Source of the DNA: Roseiarcus sp963761435
GTDB taxonomy: Bacteria > Pseudomonadota > Alphaproteobacteria > Rhizobiales > Beijerinckiaceae
Reading direction: 5' to 3'
NCBI GenBank assembly: GCA_963761435.1
Contig: CAVXHJ010000001.1
Coordinates: 581,523 to 645,522, forward strand
Length of the DNA stretch: 64,000 nt
The notes beneath the pieces were generated by a model. It was not told the DNA's origin, did not search any database, and saw only the letters and a list, made by a program, of their open reading frames with translations. Positions 37,600 to 46,490 of this stretch are shown in pieces; the stretch's first letter is position 1, and every line of letters starts with the position of its first letter. Made by a program: the position numbers and the translations under genes.

Positions 37600-38187
37600 T
37601 CACAGAGATTGTTGGATCGCCGGGCCCAGAGCTGACCGGTCAAGACAAGCGGCGATCTGTCCGCCCATGATTTCGAGAAGGACGCAAACGCGCCCTCGGT
37701 CATCGAGTCGCTCGAGTCGGCAAATGGCTTGGGCGAAGGGCCCGGACAGAATGCGCACCATTTGACCGATCGAAAGATCCTGATTGAGACAGACCCCTCC
37801 GGACCCTTCCCGCATGGAGATCAACGCCTCGACGACGCCCTGCGGCGCCGGAATTGGCTGCTCGGCTCCCATGATCAACGAAGCGACGCCTGTTGCTCCA
37901 TTGACGCTACGCCAGCGGTCACGAGAGAGATTGAGAATGACGAATATATAACCGGGGAAAAGCGGGGCCAGAACATTGCGCAGTTTGCGAGCGTGCCGCA
38001 CGGTGCGCCGCACCCTTGGAAAGTAGGTTTCAAAGCCCAACTGCTGAATATTGAACTGGGCAGAACTCTCCCTAAACGGCTGCGTTCGAGCTACGTACCA
38101 TCGTTCTCCGCCTCTCAAGGGTAACCGTTGGGATATGTCGACAGATTCCGCAGGGAATTTTCGAACCTTGGATACAGAGGTCAGCAT
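37600..38187 (-). CDS. NusG/RfaH-like specialised antitermination factor
   Basis: 195 residues. NGN domain: GGERWYVARTQPFRESSAQFNIQQLGFETYFPRVRRTVRHARKLRNVLAPLFPGYIFVILNLSRDRWRSVNGATGVASLIMG, with the W-Y-V-x-R-T and P-L-F-P-G-Y-(I/L)F-V hallmarks of RfaH/UpxY-like NusG paralogues. The C-terminal KOW-like part is IGQMVRILSGPFAQAICRLERLDDRGRVCVLLEIMGG. Such factors ride with RNA polymerase and let it read through long surface-polysaccharide operons, usually after loading at a site in the leader. It sits second in the operon, directly after the initiating glycosyltransferase, and so could act on the 37-kb transcript. See the leader hairpin upstream of 39798. Confidence 0.87.
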   Translation of the reverse strand: MLTSVSKVRKFPAESVDISQRLPLRGGERWYVARTQPFRESSAQFNIQQLGFETYFPRVRRTVRHARKLRNVLAPLFPGYIFVILNLSRDRWRSVNGATGVASLIMGAEQPIPAPQGVVEALISMREGSGGVCLNQDLSIGQMVRILSGPFAQAICRLERLDDRGRVCVLLEIMGGQIAACLDRSALGPAIQQSL

Positions 38188-38280
38188 AGTGAATAACCGC
38201 GTGGGTTCAGTTTAGGGAGGGTCGGGTTCACTGCTCAGACACGAGCAGAGGTCTCTTTTCGGAAGTTGAATTGCGTCGCC

Positions 38281-39798
38281 CTAACTGGCGGTGCGTCGCC
38301 CTTCATGTTCAGTAAGAGACGGCAGGTCCCGCTTAGGCGCTGAGGGGCTGGCGACACTGCGGCCCTTCGCGTCGCCTCGCGCCCGCATAAGCGCCGCGGT
38401 GAGCCGGCCCTCGTCGCGACGATCCCCCCAGAGAGTCAGGCAAGTGCGCCAAAGGATCTCGGCGTCGAGGCGAGCTGATGCATTCTGCACATACCACTCA
38501 TCTAGCGAATTCTTATCGTCGACGCTGATCAGTTGCCCACCATGAATCTGCGCCCATCCGGTCAATCCAGGCGTGACAGCAAGTCGCAGCAACGGTTGGG
38601 CTGGCTGATCAATAGGCAGAAGCGGCCTCGGACCGATAATGGCCATGTCGCCTCTAATGACATTGAGAAGCTGCGGGAGTTCATCTAGTCGGGTTGCGCG
38701 AAGAACCTCTCCTATTCGGGTGCCGCGCTCACTCCCCGAGAGCAAACGGCCGTTGCGATCGACCGCATTGCGCATTGTTTTGAATTTGTAGACGAAGATC
38801 GTACGGCCGTGCCGCCCCACACGGCGTTGCCAAAAGATCACCGGCGGCCCCGCGCTCGTCAGGACAAGCAGACTTGTCAAGGCCATCACCGGGAGAAACA
38901 CGATCAGACTGGGGATGGCGACTGTCAGGTCGAATATCCGCTTAATGCGAAAATACGTCGTGTTCGGCGGGGTCACGCGGATAGTGGGGACCTGAGCAAT
39001 GGCTGGTCCGCTATCAAATATTCCGAGCTTTTCGATCAGAAGCTCAAGCGGCAAGCAGCGAGATAGGCACAACGCTTTGAGTCGGTCGCGGTAATCGAAT
39101 GCGCGGCTCGGATCATGGTCGCATATGACAACGGAACTGATCTTCAACCCGTGCTGGGCGAAATCGTCGAGCAGCGACTCCGCATCTTCGACGCCTCCGA
39201 CGATGGTATGACCCAGAAGCGATCGGCCGTGCAGCCACTTGTGGTCGTCGAGGATTGCGGCGATGCGCCATCCGCCTCGCGGAATCGATTCAAGAAATCC
39301 GGCGTAGAGCGACGCCAGAGTTCCGGCGCCAACGATGATGACATTTTTCTCGTAGTCATGGGACGTTGCACGCGCTGCCCTCAATTCTCGATTTTGGACA
39401 TGTTTGGTTTGAAAAAACCGGATGCTCAATAATATAGCGAGAAGAGTAAGGAAATGAATTGCGGGAACGGATCTTGGAATTTGGTCCAGGCGCGTGATGG
39501 TGAAAGCGAAAGCTGCGGTTGACGTCACCGCGCAAAGAGTTGCCTTGGCAATCTCACCGGCATCGTGAATTGAGAAGTGTTCTGGTAGGCTGCGTGCGGT
39601 GCTGAACCAAAGGAAGAACCATATCGAAAAGCAAACGGAAATCGCGACATAGGTTGCAACTACGCTGGGCGCTACGGAAAAGAACGCGATCGGATTTCGA
39701 ATCCACAAAGCCATCAGGGGCGCGGCGACGGCAGCGGTCGCATCCAAGGGGCTAAGCCTATAGACGATTGTACTCTTGGATGACGGAATGTAACCCAC
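38281..39798 (-). CDS. Polyprenyl-phosphate sugar-1-phosphate transferase (WcaJ/WbaP-like)
   Basis: 505 residues from GTG at 39798, with GGAGAGGC upstream. Four to five hydrophobic helices in the first half, then a CoA-binding-like Rossmann region (NVIIVGAGTLASLYAGFL, VGGVEDAESLLDDFAQHGLKISSVVICD). Next come a last helix (VAIPSLIVFLPVMALTSLLVL) and the catalytic bacterial sugar transferase domain: VIFWQRRVGRHGRTIFVYKFKTMRNAVDRNG, LRATRLDELPQLLNVIRGDMAIIGPRPLLPIDQPAQPLL and VTPGLTGWAQIHGG. It transfers hexose-1-phosphate to undecaprenyl phosphate to start the repeat unit. It is the first gene of the minus-strand cluster. The D-E-L-P-Q and P-x-P residues of the active site are intact. Confidence 0.92.
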   Translation of the reverse strand: MGYIPSSKSTIVYRLSPLDATAAVAAPLMALWIRNPIAFFSVAPSVVATYVAISVCFSIWFFLWFSTARSLPEHFSIHDAGEIAKATLCAVTSTAAFAFTITRLDQIPRSVPAIHFLTLLAILLSIRFFQTKHVQNRELRAARATSHDYEKNVIIVGAGTLASLYAGFLESIPRGGWRIAAILDDHKWLHGRSLLGHTIVGGVEDAESLLDDFAQHGLKISSVVICDHDPSRAFDYRDRLKALCLSRCLPLELLIEKLGIFDSGPAIAQVPTIRVTPPNTTYFRIKRIFDLTVAIPSLIVFLPVMALTSLLVLTSAGPPVIFWQRRVGRHGRTIFVYKFKTMRNAVDRNGRLLSGSERGTRIGEVLRATRLDELPQLLNVIRGDMAIIGPRPLLPIDQPAQPLLRLAVTPGLTGWAQIHGGQLISVDDKNSLDEWYVQNASARLDAEILWRTCLTLWGDRRDEGRLTAALMRARGDAKGRSVASPSAPKRDLPSLTEHEGRRTAS

Positions 39799-40391
39799 GA
39801 GCCACGCCTCTCCGATCGGCGGCGCTCATTCCAAGCTACCGCCGTCTGGGTGAAGCGATGCCTCACCCCTGATCTAAAAGCTCGAATGATCGGGACAATA
39901 CTCGCCGTTCTGGCAGCGCGCGGATGCGCTGCCAGCCGACGAAACTCGCATTTAGAGCCACAACCTCGGGTCCCCCGACGGCCAGCTAGCGTCCCTTCTA
40001 ACTGGCCGTACGGGTACAACGTCAACTAACCCTGCGTCATCGTCAGAGTCAAGCACAAAGCACGGAATGAAAAAGCGCCTAGCTTTCCGCGGCGTCGTGG
40101 TTAATACGGTGTCTCGAGCAAACCGCGCCGGACGCCTGTGGCTCCTGATTCTGGGTACAACCGCATGTGACGTGCATTGCCGCACTTCGAATCCCGTCAT
40201 GGCGAATTTGCTTCCTCGGGGCGGAGGACGCCAAAGGCTCCGCAAAACCGCAGGGCTTATGCAAACATCCAGGCTAAGGTTCAGTGCGCCGCATGAGCAC
40301 CTACCGTTGCCGTAATGGACAGCAGCAGGTGCAATTCACGGCGGCTCTTATCTGTAACGTCGCGATCGCACCGAACGAATAAGGTGCGCGT
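39799..40391. other. Leader/intergenic region upstream of the polysaccharide cluster
   Basis: About 590 bases without a convincing gene between the end of the MetA-like gene (40392) and the first cluster gene. It must contain the promoter and leader of the long minus-strand transcript. Open frames in it have no family signature. It contains the 10-bp perfect hairpin listed separately. Confidence 0.55.
39910..39935 (-). promoter_or_regulatory. 10-bp perfect hairpin in the cluster leader
   Basis: CTGGCAGCGC at 39910-39919 is exactly complementary to GCGCTGCCAG at 39926-39935 with a six-base loop. No T run follows on either strand, so it is not a simple intrinsic terminator. It lies about 110 bases before the start of the initiating transferase, on the strand that would be transcribed. 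It may be a pause or NusG/RfaH-like loading site, or a dyad operator; this is inference. Confidence 0.4.
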
Positions 40392-41426
40392 TCAGACAGC
40401 TGATCGCACGACGGCAAGCGGGCGATCAGCCCCTGACTTACGTCTTGCGATGATTGAGAGCCAATTGCCATACAGACGCTGCGAAGTGGGGCGCCATATT
40501 GCGTCGCCCGCCTCGTCCAGCATCGCGTCCGAAAGGCAATCCGGAAATTGAGGACGGCGATCGCATCGCGAACGCTCTATGAGAGCCTCGACCTCGGCCA
40601 GAACATCCGCCGCGAAGTAGCGCGATGGGGGATCCGGCGGCGTAGCGCGCTGAGCGGCTAGATAGCGCGAGAGGTCCCGTCGAAATTCGCGCGCCAGCGA
40701 ATCCGGCCCGTACTCGGGATGACCTTGCAGAAAGATGAGAAGGCTTGCCTCATCCTTGATGAAGAGATCGACGCCCGCTTCATCGGATCGAACCAATGTC
40801 GTGTAGCCCTTATCGGCTAACGCGGCCTCATCGAGGCCATTCAGGCGCGAATGCGGTATGAAGTGATCGATGGGAAATTCCTCAACCAGCGAATGGCGGC
40901 CAACGACCCGCGCCGCAAATACCCCGGACAGCTTGCCAGGGAGCGGAATGCGCGGGATCCCATCCCAATGCAGAACGGCGGCATGCGCGGCCAGACAGGA
41001 GAATATCGTTGACACCGTTTGTTGCCGCGCAAAATCGAAGACCTCGACAAGTTCGCTCCAGTAGCCTTCCTCCGACAAAAATGGCGCGAGTGGTTCCGCG
41101 CCGGTCACGATTAACGCGTCCAGACGCATCTCCCGCAGGCTATTGGCGGGAAAGTAGTTGGCTTCCATCGCGCTGCGGACTTCATGATTGCGCGGCATGC
41201 TGGTCAGCGCGTACAGACGCAAGAGGACGTCGTAGTCCGCGCTGGTGCTACGCAAGAGCGAAATGAATTGGCGCTCGGTTGCCGCGAGCGCGGCGTCCGG
41301 CATGTTGTTGACGAGGCCGATCCGTATGCGCCGATCGCGATCAACGGCGGTTTCGTTGCAGCCGCTTCGACGGTCTCGGGCTGGCTTCTCCGAGGATTTC
41401 GAAGGGCGCTCAACCGTGAGCGGCAT
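40392..41426 (-). CDS. MetA-like homoserine O-acyltransferase
   Basis: 344 residues; the family core starts at about residue 34 with RIRIGLVNNMPDAALAATERQFISLLR. Then come NYFPANSLREMRLDALIVTGAEPLAPFLSEEGYW, and SCLAAHAAVLHWDG with the catalytic Cys. HPEYGPDSLAREFRRDL supplies the catalytic His/Glu region of the glutamine-amidotransferase-like fold. It acylates homoserine (succinyl or acetyl; sequence alone does not decide) for sulfhydrylation by the neighbouring MetY. The first 33 residues are rich in charged, variable sequence, so the true start could be later. The gene lies 9 bases downstream of MetY and is co-transcribed. It is not linked to polysaccharide synthesis. Confidence 0.82.
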   Translation of the reverse strand: MPLTVERPSKSSEKPARDRRSGCNETAVDRDRRIRIGLVNNMPDAALAATERQFISLLRSTSADYDVLLRLYALTSMPRNHEVRSAMEANYFPANSLREMRLDALIVTGAEPLAPFLSEEGYWSELVEVFDFARQQTVSTIFSCLAAHAAVLHWDGIPRIPLPGKLSGVFAARVVGRHSLVEEFPIDHFIPHSRLNGLDEAALADKGYTTLVRSDEAGVDLFIKDEASLLIFLQGHPEYGPDSLAREFRRDLSRYLAAQRATPPDPPSRYFAADVLAEVEALIERSRCDRRPQFPDCLSDAMLDEAGDAIWRPTSQRLYGNWLSIIARRKSGADRPLAVVRSAV

Positions 41427-41435
41427 GACTTCGCC

Positions 41436-42716
41436 TCATGCTTGGATCATTGCCGACAAGGCGCGATCAAGGTCGTCAAGAATGTCGTCGATATGCTCGA
41501 TGCCGACGCTGAGCCGGATCGTCTCCGCGGTGACTCCCGCTCTCGCCTGCTCTTCGACGGTCATCTGCCGATGGGTCGTTGAGGCGGGGTGGCAGCATAA
41601 CGAACGCGCGTCGCCGATGTTGACCAGCCGCTTAATGAGACCGAGCGCGTCATAAAATGCCTTTGCGCCCTTGATTCCGCCTTTCACGCCGAAGGTCATG
41701 AGGGACGCCGCTCGTCCGCCGAGATATTTGCGCGTCAGATGGAAATAGGGACTTTCACTAAATCCAGCGTAGTCCACCCAGCTGACGCGACGATCGGAGC
41801 GCAGGAACTCGGCGACGAGACGAGCATTTTCGACGTGACGCTCCATCCTAAGCGCCAGAGTCTCGATGCCCTGCAGGATGAGGTAAGCGCTCATTGGCGC
41901 GAGGACGGCGCCTGTCGTGCGCAGGTAGACGCTGCGCGCGCGTTGCAGATAGGCGACCGGCCCAAAGCGCTCAACATAAACAAGGCCGTGATAACTCTCG
42001 TCTGGCTCGGAGAACATGGGAAACCGCTGCGCTGACGCGCGCCAGTCGAACCGACCGCTATCGACGATCGCGCCGCCCATCGCTGCACCATGCCCGCCCA
42101 TGAATTTGGTCAGGGAATGCACGACGATGTCTGCGCCGTGTTCGATAGGGCGCTGAAGAACCGGAGTGGCGACAGTGTTGTCGACGATCAGCGGAACGCC
42201 GTGCGCGTGAGCGAGCGTGGCGAGCGCCGCAACGTCGCAGACGTTACCGGCCGGATTGCCGACCGACTCGCAAAACAACGCGCGGGTATTCGCGTCAAAA
42301 AGGATGGCGAGATCGTCGGCCATATCGCTGCGCGCGAAGCGAGCTTCGACCCCGTGGCGCCTTAGCGTGTGGGCGAGCAGTGTATGAGTCGTGCCGTAGA
42401 TCTGAGGCGGACTGACGATATTGCCGCCTCGATCGGCGAGCGTGAGAAAGGCATAGCAAAGCGCGGCCTGTCCAGAAGCGACCGCGAGAGCCGCCGCGCC
42501 GCCCTCGAGCATGCACAAACGCCGCTCCAGGATATCGACTGTGGGGTTGGCAATCCGGCTGTAACGGAAACCCTCAGCCTCAAGGTTGAAAAGCGCGGCG
42601 CCGTGATCGGCGCTGTCGAACTCATAAGCTACAGTTTGGTAGATAGGTGGCGAAATTGCGCGCGTCGCGGGGTCGCAGCGAAATCCCCCGTGAAGCCCTA
42701 TGGTCTCGAGCCGCAT
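41436..42716 (-). CDS. metY: O-acetylhomoserine sulfhydrylase-like PLP enzyme
   Basis: 426 residues from ATG at 42716, chosen because GGAGGG is just upstream and similarity begins here (MRLETIGLHGGFRCDPATRAI); an in-frame start at 42770 adds 18 unconserved residues. Family motifs: PPIYQTVAYEFDSADHGAALF, YSRIANPTVDILERRLCMLEGGAAALAVASGQAA, CESVGNPAGNVCDV, VDNTVATPVLQRPIEHGADIVVHSLTKFMGGHG (PLP lysine in S-L-T-K). It makes homocysteine from acylhomoserine and sulfide, or takes part in cysteine recycling. It is divergent from glmS and forms an operon with the MetA-like gene. Confidence 0.88.
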   Translation of the reverse strand: MRLETIGLHGGFRCDPATRAISPPIYQTVAYEFDSADHGAALFNLEAEGFRYSRIANPTVDILERRLCMLEGGAAALAVASGQAALCYAFLTLADRGGNIVSPPQIYGTTHTLLAHTLRRHGVEARFARSDMADDLAILFDANTRALFCESVGNPAGNVCDVAALATLAHAHGVPLIVDNTVATPVLQRPIEHGADIVVHSLTKFMGGHGAAMGGAIVDSGRFDWRASAQRFPMFSEPDESYHGLVYVERFGPVAYLQRARSVYLRTTGAVLAPMSAYLILQGIETLALRMERHVENARLVAEFLRSDRRVSWVDYAGFSESPYFHLTRKYLGGRAASLMTFGVKGGIKGAKAFYDALGLIKRLVNIGDARSLCCHPASTTHRQMTVEEQARAGVTAETIRLSVGIEHIDDILDDLDRALSAMIQA

Positions 42717-42972
42717 AACCCTCCGTGGCTGCGCGGCAAAGACCAAGAGGAGCGCCGGCAAACCGAACACATACGCCGACTGTGTTAAAAATGCAACGAC
42801 ACGCTTGCCGGTTGGTGCCTCTTGGTCGGCCGAAACTGAATCAAGCTAAACGTAGGAGCAGGCGCGGCGCCGATCGCTGGGCCGTTGGAAATGGCGCACA
42901 TTATCTGTTAAACTCGCGATGAAGGGCTGATGACAGCCTGGTCCATCCGTATGTAGATAGGGATGATCGCCG

Positions 42973-44796
42973 ATGTGCGGTATTGTCGGCGTCTTGGGCC
43001 GCGGTCCTGTCGCCGGGCCGATCGTAAATGCGCTCAAACGCCTCGAATATCGCGGCTATGATTCCGCCGGCGTTGCGACGCTCGACAACGGCCGGCTCGA
43101 GCGGCGGCGGGCCGAGGGCAAGCTGAAGAACCTCGAAGCCAAGCTCGCCGCCGAGCCGCTGGGCGGCGCGATCGGCATCGGCCACACCCGCTGGGCGACG
43201 CATGGCAAGCCGACCGTCGCCAACGCCCATCCGCACGCCTCGCCCCGGCTCGCAGTCGTTCACAACGGCATCATCGAGAACTTCAAGGCTCTGCGCGACG
43301 AACTCGCCGCCAAGGGCTATCGTTTCGCCACCGAGACCGATTCCGAGATCGCCGCGTTCGCGGTCGAGGACGAGCTGGCTCAGGGCAAGACGCCCGAGCA
43401 GGCGGTTCAGGCCGCGCTTCGCCGACTGCGTGGCGCGTTCGCGCTGGTCTACCTGTTCGTGGGCGAGGACGACCTCCTGATCGGCGCGCGCCAGGGCGCG
43501 CCGCTCGCGATCGGCTACGGCGACGGAGAGATGTTTTTAGGCTCCGACGCCCTCGCGCTCGCCCCGTTCACCGACCGCGTCGCCTACCTCGAGGAGGGCG
43601 ACTGGGCAGTGGTGACGCGCGAAGGCGCCGACATTCGCGACCGCGACGGGAGACGGGTCAAGCGCCGCATCCAGCGCAGCCCGGCCGGCAGCCTGCTGGC
43701 GGAAAAAGGCAATTATCGCCACTTCATGGCCAAGGAGATCCACGAGCAGCCCGAGGTGGTCGGCCATACCCTCGCCCATTACGTCGACATGGCGGCGATG
43801 CGGCTCAAGCCGTTCGCCTGGCCGGCGGACCCGACGAAGCTCACGCGCGTCTCGATCATCGCCTGCGGCACCGCCTACATGGCCGGTCTCACCGCCAAGT
43901 ATTGGATCGAGCGCTTTGCGCGTCTGCCGGTCGAGATCGACGTCGCCTCGGAATACCGCTACCGCGAGGCCCCGGTCGACGACGGCGGCCTGACGATCGT
44001 CGTCTCGCAATCCGGCGAGACGGCCGATACGCTCGCTTCGCTGCGCTATGTGAAGGAGAGGGGATCGAAGACGATCGGCGTCGTCAACGTGCCCGATTCG
44101 AGCGTCGCCCGCTTGACCGACACGCTCGCGCCGACGCTCGCCGGGCCCGAGATTGGCGTCGCCTCGACCAAGGCCTTCACCTGCCAGCTTGCCGCCCTGG
44201 CGGCGCTGGCCATCGGCCTCGGCAAGGCGCGCGGGACCATCGACGGGGCTGGCGAGGCCGCCCTGCTCGACGAACTCGTCGCGACGCCGGGCCTGCTCGC
44301 CGAAGCGCTGAAGCTCGAACCCGCCGCTGAAAAGCTCGCGCATGCGGTCGCTCGCGCGCGCGACGTGCTCTACCTCGGCCGCGGCACCGCCTATCCGCTG
44401 GCGCTCGAAGGCGCGCTCAAGCTCAAGGAGCTGAGCTACATCCATGCCGAAGGTTATGCCGCCGGCGAACTGAAACACGGGCCGATCGCGCTTGTCGACG
44501 AAGCGATGCCGGTGATCGTCATCGCGCCGCGCGACGCAGTGTTCGAGAAGATCGTGTCCAACATGCAGGAGGTCGCGGCGCGCGGCGGGCGGATTGTACT
44601 GATCGGCGAAAAGCGCGCCGCCGAGGAAGCCGCGGTCGATATCGAGCACTTCCTCGCCATGCCCGACATGCGCGCCAATTTCGCCCCGATCGTCTATGCC
44701 GCGCCGATCCAGATGCTCGCCTATCACACCGCTGTCATCATGGGAAAGGACGCCGACCAGCCGCGCAACCTGGCGAAATCAGTGACGGTGGAGTAG
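42973..44796 (+). CDS. glmS: Glutamine--fructose-6-phosphate aminotransferase
   Basis: 607 residues, full length. Glutaminase domain: MCGIVGVLGRG (Cys2 nucleophile), LKRLEYRGYDSAGVATL, HTRWATHGKPTVANAHPH and HNGIIENFKALR. Two SIS domains: ACGTAYMAGLTAKYWIERFARLPVEIDVASEYRYR, VSQSGETADTLASL, GVASTKAFTCQLAALAAL, YLGRGTAYPLALEGALKLKELSYIHAEGYAAGELKHGPIALV. The C-terminus ends NLAKSVTVE, the standard ending. It makes glucosamine-6-phosphate for peptidoglycan and amino-sugar precursors, which also feed the polysaccharide. Upstream ribosome binding is weak (AGGGATGATCGCCG). High third-position GC, unlike some cluster genes. Confidence 0.97.
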   Translation: MCGIVGVLGRGPVAGPIVNALKRLEYRGYDSAGVATLDNGRLERRRAEGKLKNLEAKLAAEPLGGAIGIGHTRWATHGKPTVANAHPHASPRLAVVHNGIIENFKALRDELAAKGYRFATETDSEIAAFAVEDELAQGKTPEQAVQAALRRLRGAFALVYLFVGEDDLLIGARQGAPLAIGYGDGEMFLGSDALALAPFTDRVAYLEEGDWAVVTREGADIRDRDGRRVKRRIQRSPAGSLLAEKGNYRHFMAKEIHEQPEVVGHTLAHYVDMAAMRLKPFAWPADPTKLTRVSIIACGTAYMAGLTAKYWIERFARLPVEIDVASEYRYREAPVDDGGLTIVVSQSGETADTLASLRYVKERGSKTIGVVNVPDSSVARLTDTLAPTLAGPEIGVASTKAFTCQLAALAALAIGLGKARGTIDGAGEAALLDELVATPGLLAEALKLEPAAEKLAHAVARARDVLYLGRGTAYPLALEGALKLKELSYIHAEGYAAGELKHGPIALVDEAMPVIVIAPRDAVFEKIVSNMQEVAARGGRIVLIGEKRAAEEAAVDIEHFLAMPDMRANFAPIVYAAPIQMLAYHTAVIMGKDADQPRNLAKSVTVE

Positions 44797-44911
44797 GGCG
44801 CGGCGCTCCGCGTAGGAAAGCAGCCCATCCTGTACTAGGTTTTTGCAAGAACAAGCTCTCGAGCATCTGACGTGCAAACATTCGAGTAGCGCCTGAAAGT
44901 GAAGGGTTCCC

Positions 44912-46081
44912 TTGGATAAGACTGCGACGACGCGGGCCCCGGTCCTCATGTTCGCGAACACCGACTGGTATCTCTACAATTTTCGGAGATCTCTGGCGTT
45001 AAGGATCCAGTCGCTGGGCCACCCGGTTCTGATGATATCGCCGGATGGAGAATTCGGCCCACGAATGCGGAATCTGGGTTTACGATGGGAAGCCCTCGAG
45101 ATGCGACGCCGCAGCTTGAGGTTTGATGTCGAAGCACAGGTTATCTGGCGGCTGGCTCAGATATTGCGTCGCGAGAAACCGTGTCTCTTGCACAATTTCA
45201 CAATCAAATGTGCGGTCTACGGCTCTCTTGCGGCGATTGTCACCGGAATTCCAAATCGTATCAATGCCGTTACCGGACTCGGCTATGTTTTCACAAGCAG
45301 GGACCTGAAAGCGCGGGTTTTGGCGCCGATCGTGCGAAATCTTATGCGGTTCGCTTGGAGCGGCACGAGGACGCGCGTGATTGTGCAAAATCGAGATGAC
45401 GGCGACGCTATGATGCGCATGGGAGCGCCCAAGTCGCATTTACGATTGATCCAGAGTTCCGGAGTCGATTGCAATAAGTTCGCTCCCCGGGACGAAACCA
45501 CCACTGTGCGCCGCCGCAAGCGGATCGTCTTTTGCGGACGATTGCTCTGGGATAAAGGGATCGGAGAGTTGGTGGAGGCGGCTGGAATTCTCCGTGGACT
45601 CGGGCTTGAATTCGTTGCCGCAGGGGCACCCGATCCTGGCAATCCCGCCGCGGTGCCAATGAAGACGATCGACGAATGGGAGGTTCAGGGATTGGTTCAA
45701 TTTCCCGGTCACGTGGAGGACATGCCGGGCTTTCTCGCTGAAGCTGATATATTTGTGTTGCCGAGCTATCGTGAAGGCCTGCCGAGAAGCTTGATTGAGG
45801 CGGGGGCCAGCGGTTTGCCGCTGATTGCGACTGACGTTCCCGGATGCAGGGATGTCATTCTGAATGGCCGAGATGGAATACTCGTTCCGGCGCGAAACGC
45901 AATTGCGCTTGCTGACGCGATTTCACAACTCGTGGCCGATACCGGTTTGGCGTCGAGGTTGGGCATCGCCGCGCGCGAAAAAGTGCTCACGACGTTCAAC
46001 GAGAGCGACGTTATCAAACACACGCTCGATGTTTATGACGAGCTAATTCCGGGTTTTTCGACGCCTCCCGAAATCAGGTGA
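44912..46081 (+). CDS. Glycosyltransferase, GT4 (PglA/WbpX-like)
   Basis: 389 residues from TTG at 44912, preceded by GAAGGG; an ATG at 44948 (MFANTDWYLYNF) is the conserved family start and an equally good candidate. N-terminal domain: LYNFRRSLALRIQSLGHPVLMISPDGEFGPRMRNLGLRWEAL, LLHNFTIKCAVYGSLAA and NAVTGLGYVFTS. C-terminal domain: IQSSGVDCNKFAP, RIVFCGRLLWDKGIGELVEAAGIL, DIFVLPSYREGLPRSLIEAGASGLPLIATDVPGCRDVILNGRDGILV with the E-G-L-P-R-S-L-I-E-A donor motif. Probably transfers an N-acetylhexosamine to a lipid-linked acceptor. It sits after glmS and before the acyl module, on the opposite strand to the main cluster. Confidence 0.9.
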   Translation: MDKTATTRAPVLMFANTDWYLYNFRRSLALRIQSLGHPVLMISPDGEFGPRMRNLGLRWEALEMRRRSLRFDVEAQVIWRLAQILRREKPCLLHNFTIKCAVYGSLAAIVTGIPNRINAVTGLGYVFTSRDLKARVLAPIVRNLMRFAWSGTRTRVIVQNRDDGDAMMRMGAPKSHLRLIQSSGVDCNKFAPRDETTTVRRRKRIVFCGRLLWDKGIGELVEAAGILRGLGLEFVAAGAPDPGNPAAVPMKTIDEWEVQGLVQFPGHVEDMPGFLAEADIFVLPSYREGLPRSLIEAGASGLPLIATDVPGCRDVILNGRDGILVPARNAIALADAISQLVADTGLASRLGIAAREKVLTTFNESDVIKHTLDVYDELIPGFSTPPEIR

Positions 46082-46099
46082 ACATGCTTGCGAGCTTGT

Positions 46100-46423
46100 T
46101 TACCGGGCGAGCATGACGGCGCGCACTTCTAGTTTTCCATCAGCGCCAGGAGGTAATCGGTTCTTGTCGATGAATGTCTTGGTGACGACCTCTTTCGTTC
46201 CCGATCGCTCTAATCGTCGCGCCCCTGGCCCGGTGATAGTGCTGGAGTTTGCGCTTGACTCGAACTCCGTCTTAATTGAATAACAGAACCAGACGGTCGG
46301 ATGGGCTGACGGCTGCCACTCGAGGTGGCAGATTCGAGCGGTCCTTCTGGATTCTATTGTGGTCGGGCCTTGCTCCACCCAAACTGCGGTAGCTTGGGTT
46401 GATTTCTGAACGACTACCAAGTC
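46100..46423 (-). CDS. Possible small or remnant gene, unknown
   Basis: A minus-strand open frame between the GT4 and the acyl carrier protein genes. The last 100 codons read like a real beta-rich protein (CHLEWQPSAHPTVWFC, TKTFIDKNRLPPGADGKLEVRAVM), but I found no start with a ribosome binding site; the frame continues into the carrier-protein gene in antisense. It could be the 3' end of a decayed secreted protein gene. The start given is only the point where protein-like sequence begins. Confidence 0.25.
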   Translation of the reverse strand, partial: DLVVVQKSTQATAVWVEQGPTTIESRRTARICHLEWQPSAHPTVWFCYSIKTEFESSANSSTITGPGARRLERSGTKEVVTKTFIDKNRLPPGADGKLEVRAVMLAR

Positions 46424-46490
46424 AATCCTTCTGCGATGATTGTCAGTTGTGAGCTGGAAGAGGTCCGGCGATTCTGGGCAGGTCGATTGT

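Noticed and set aside
42717..42972. Possible SAM riboswitch upstream of metY
   Set aside because: Alphaproteobacterial MetA/MetY operons often have SAM-II elements. I read the minus strand here and found no matching conserved core with a paired pseudoknot, so I do not call one. A covariance-model search would decide.
43537..44727. Minus-strand open frame of 396 codons
   Set aside because: Antisense to glmS, which is certain. No recognisable sequence.
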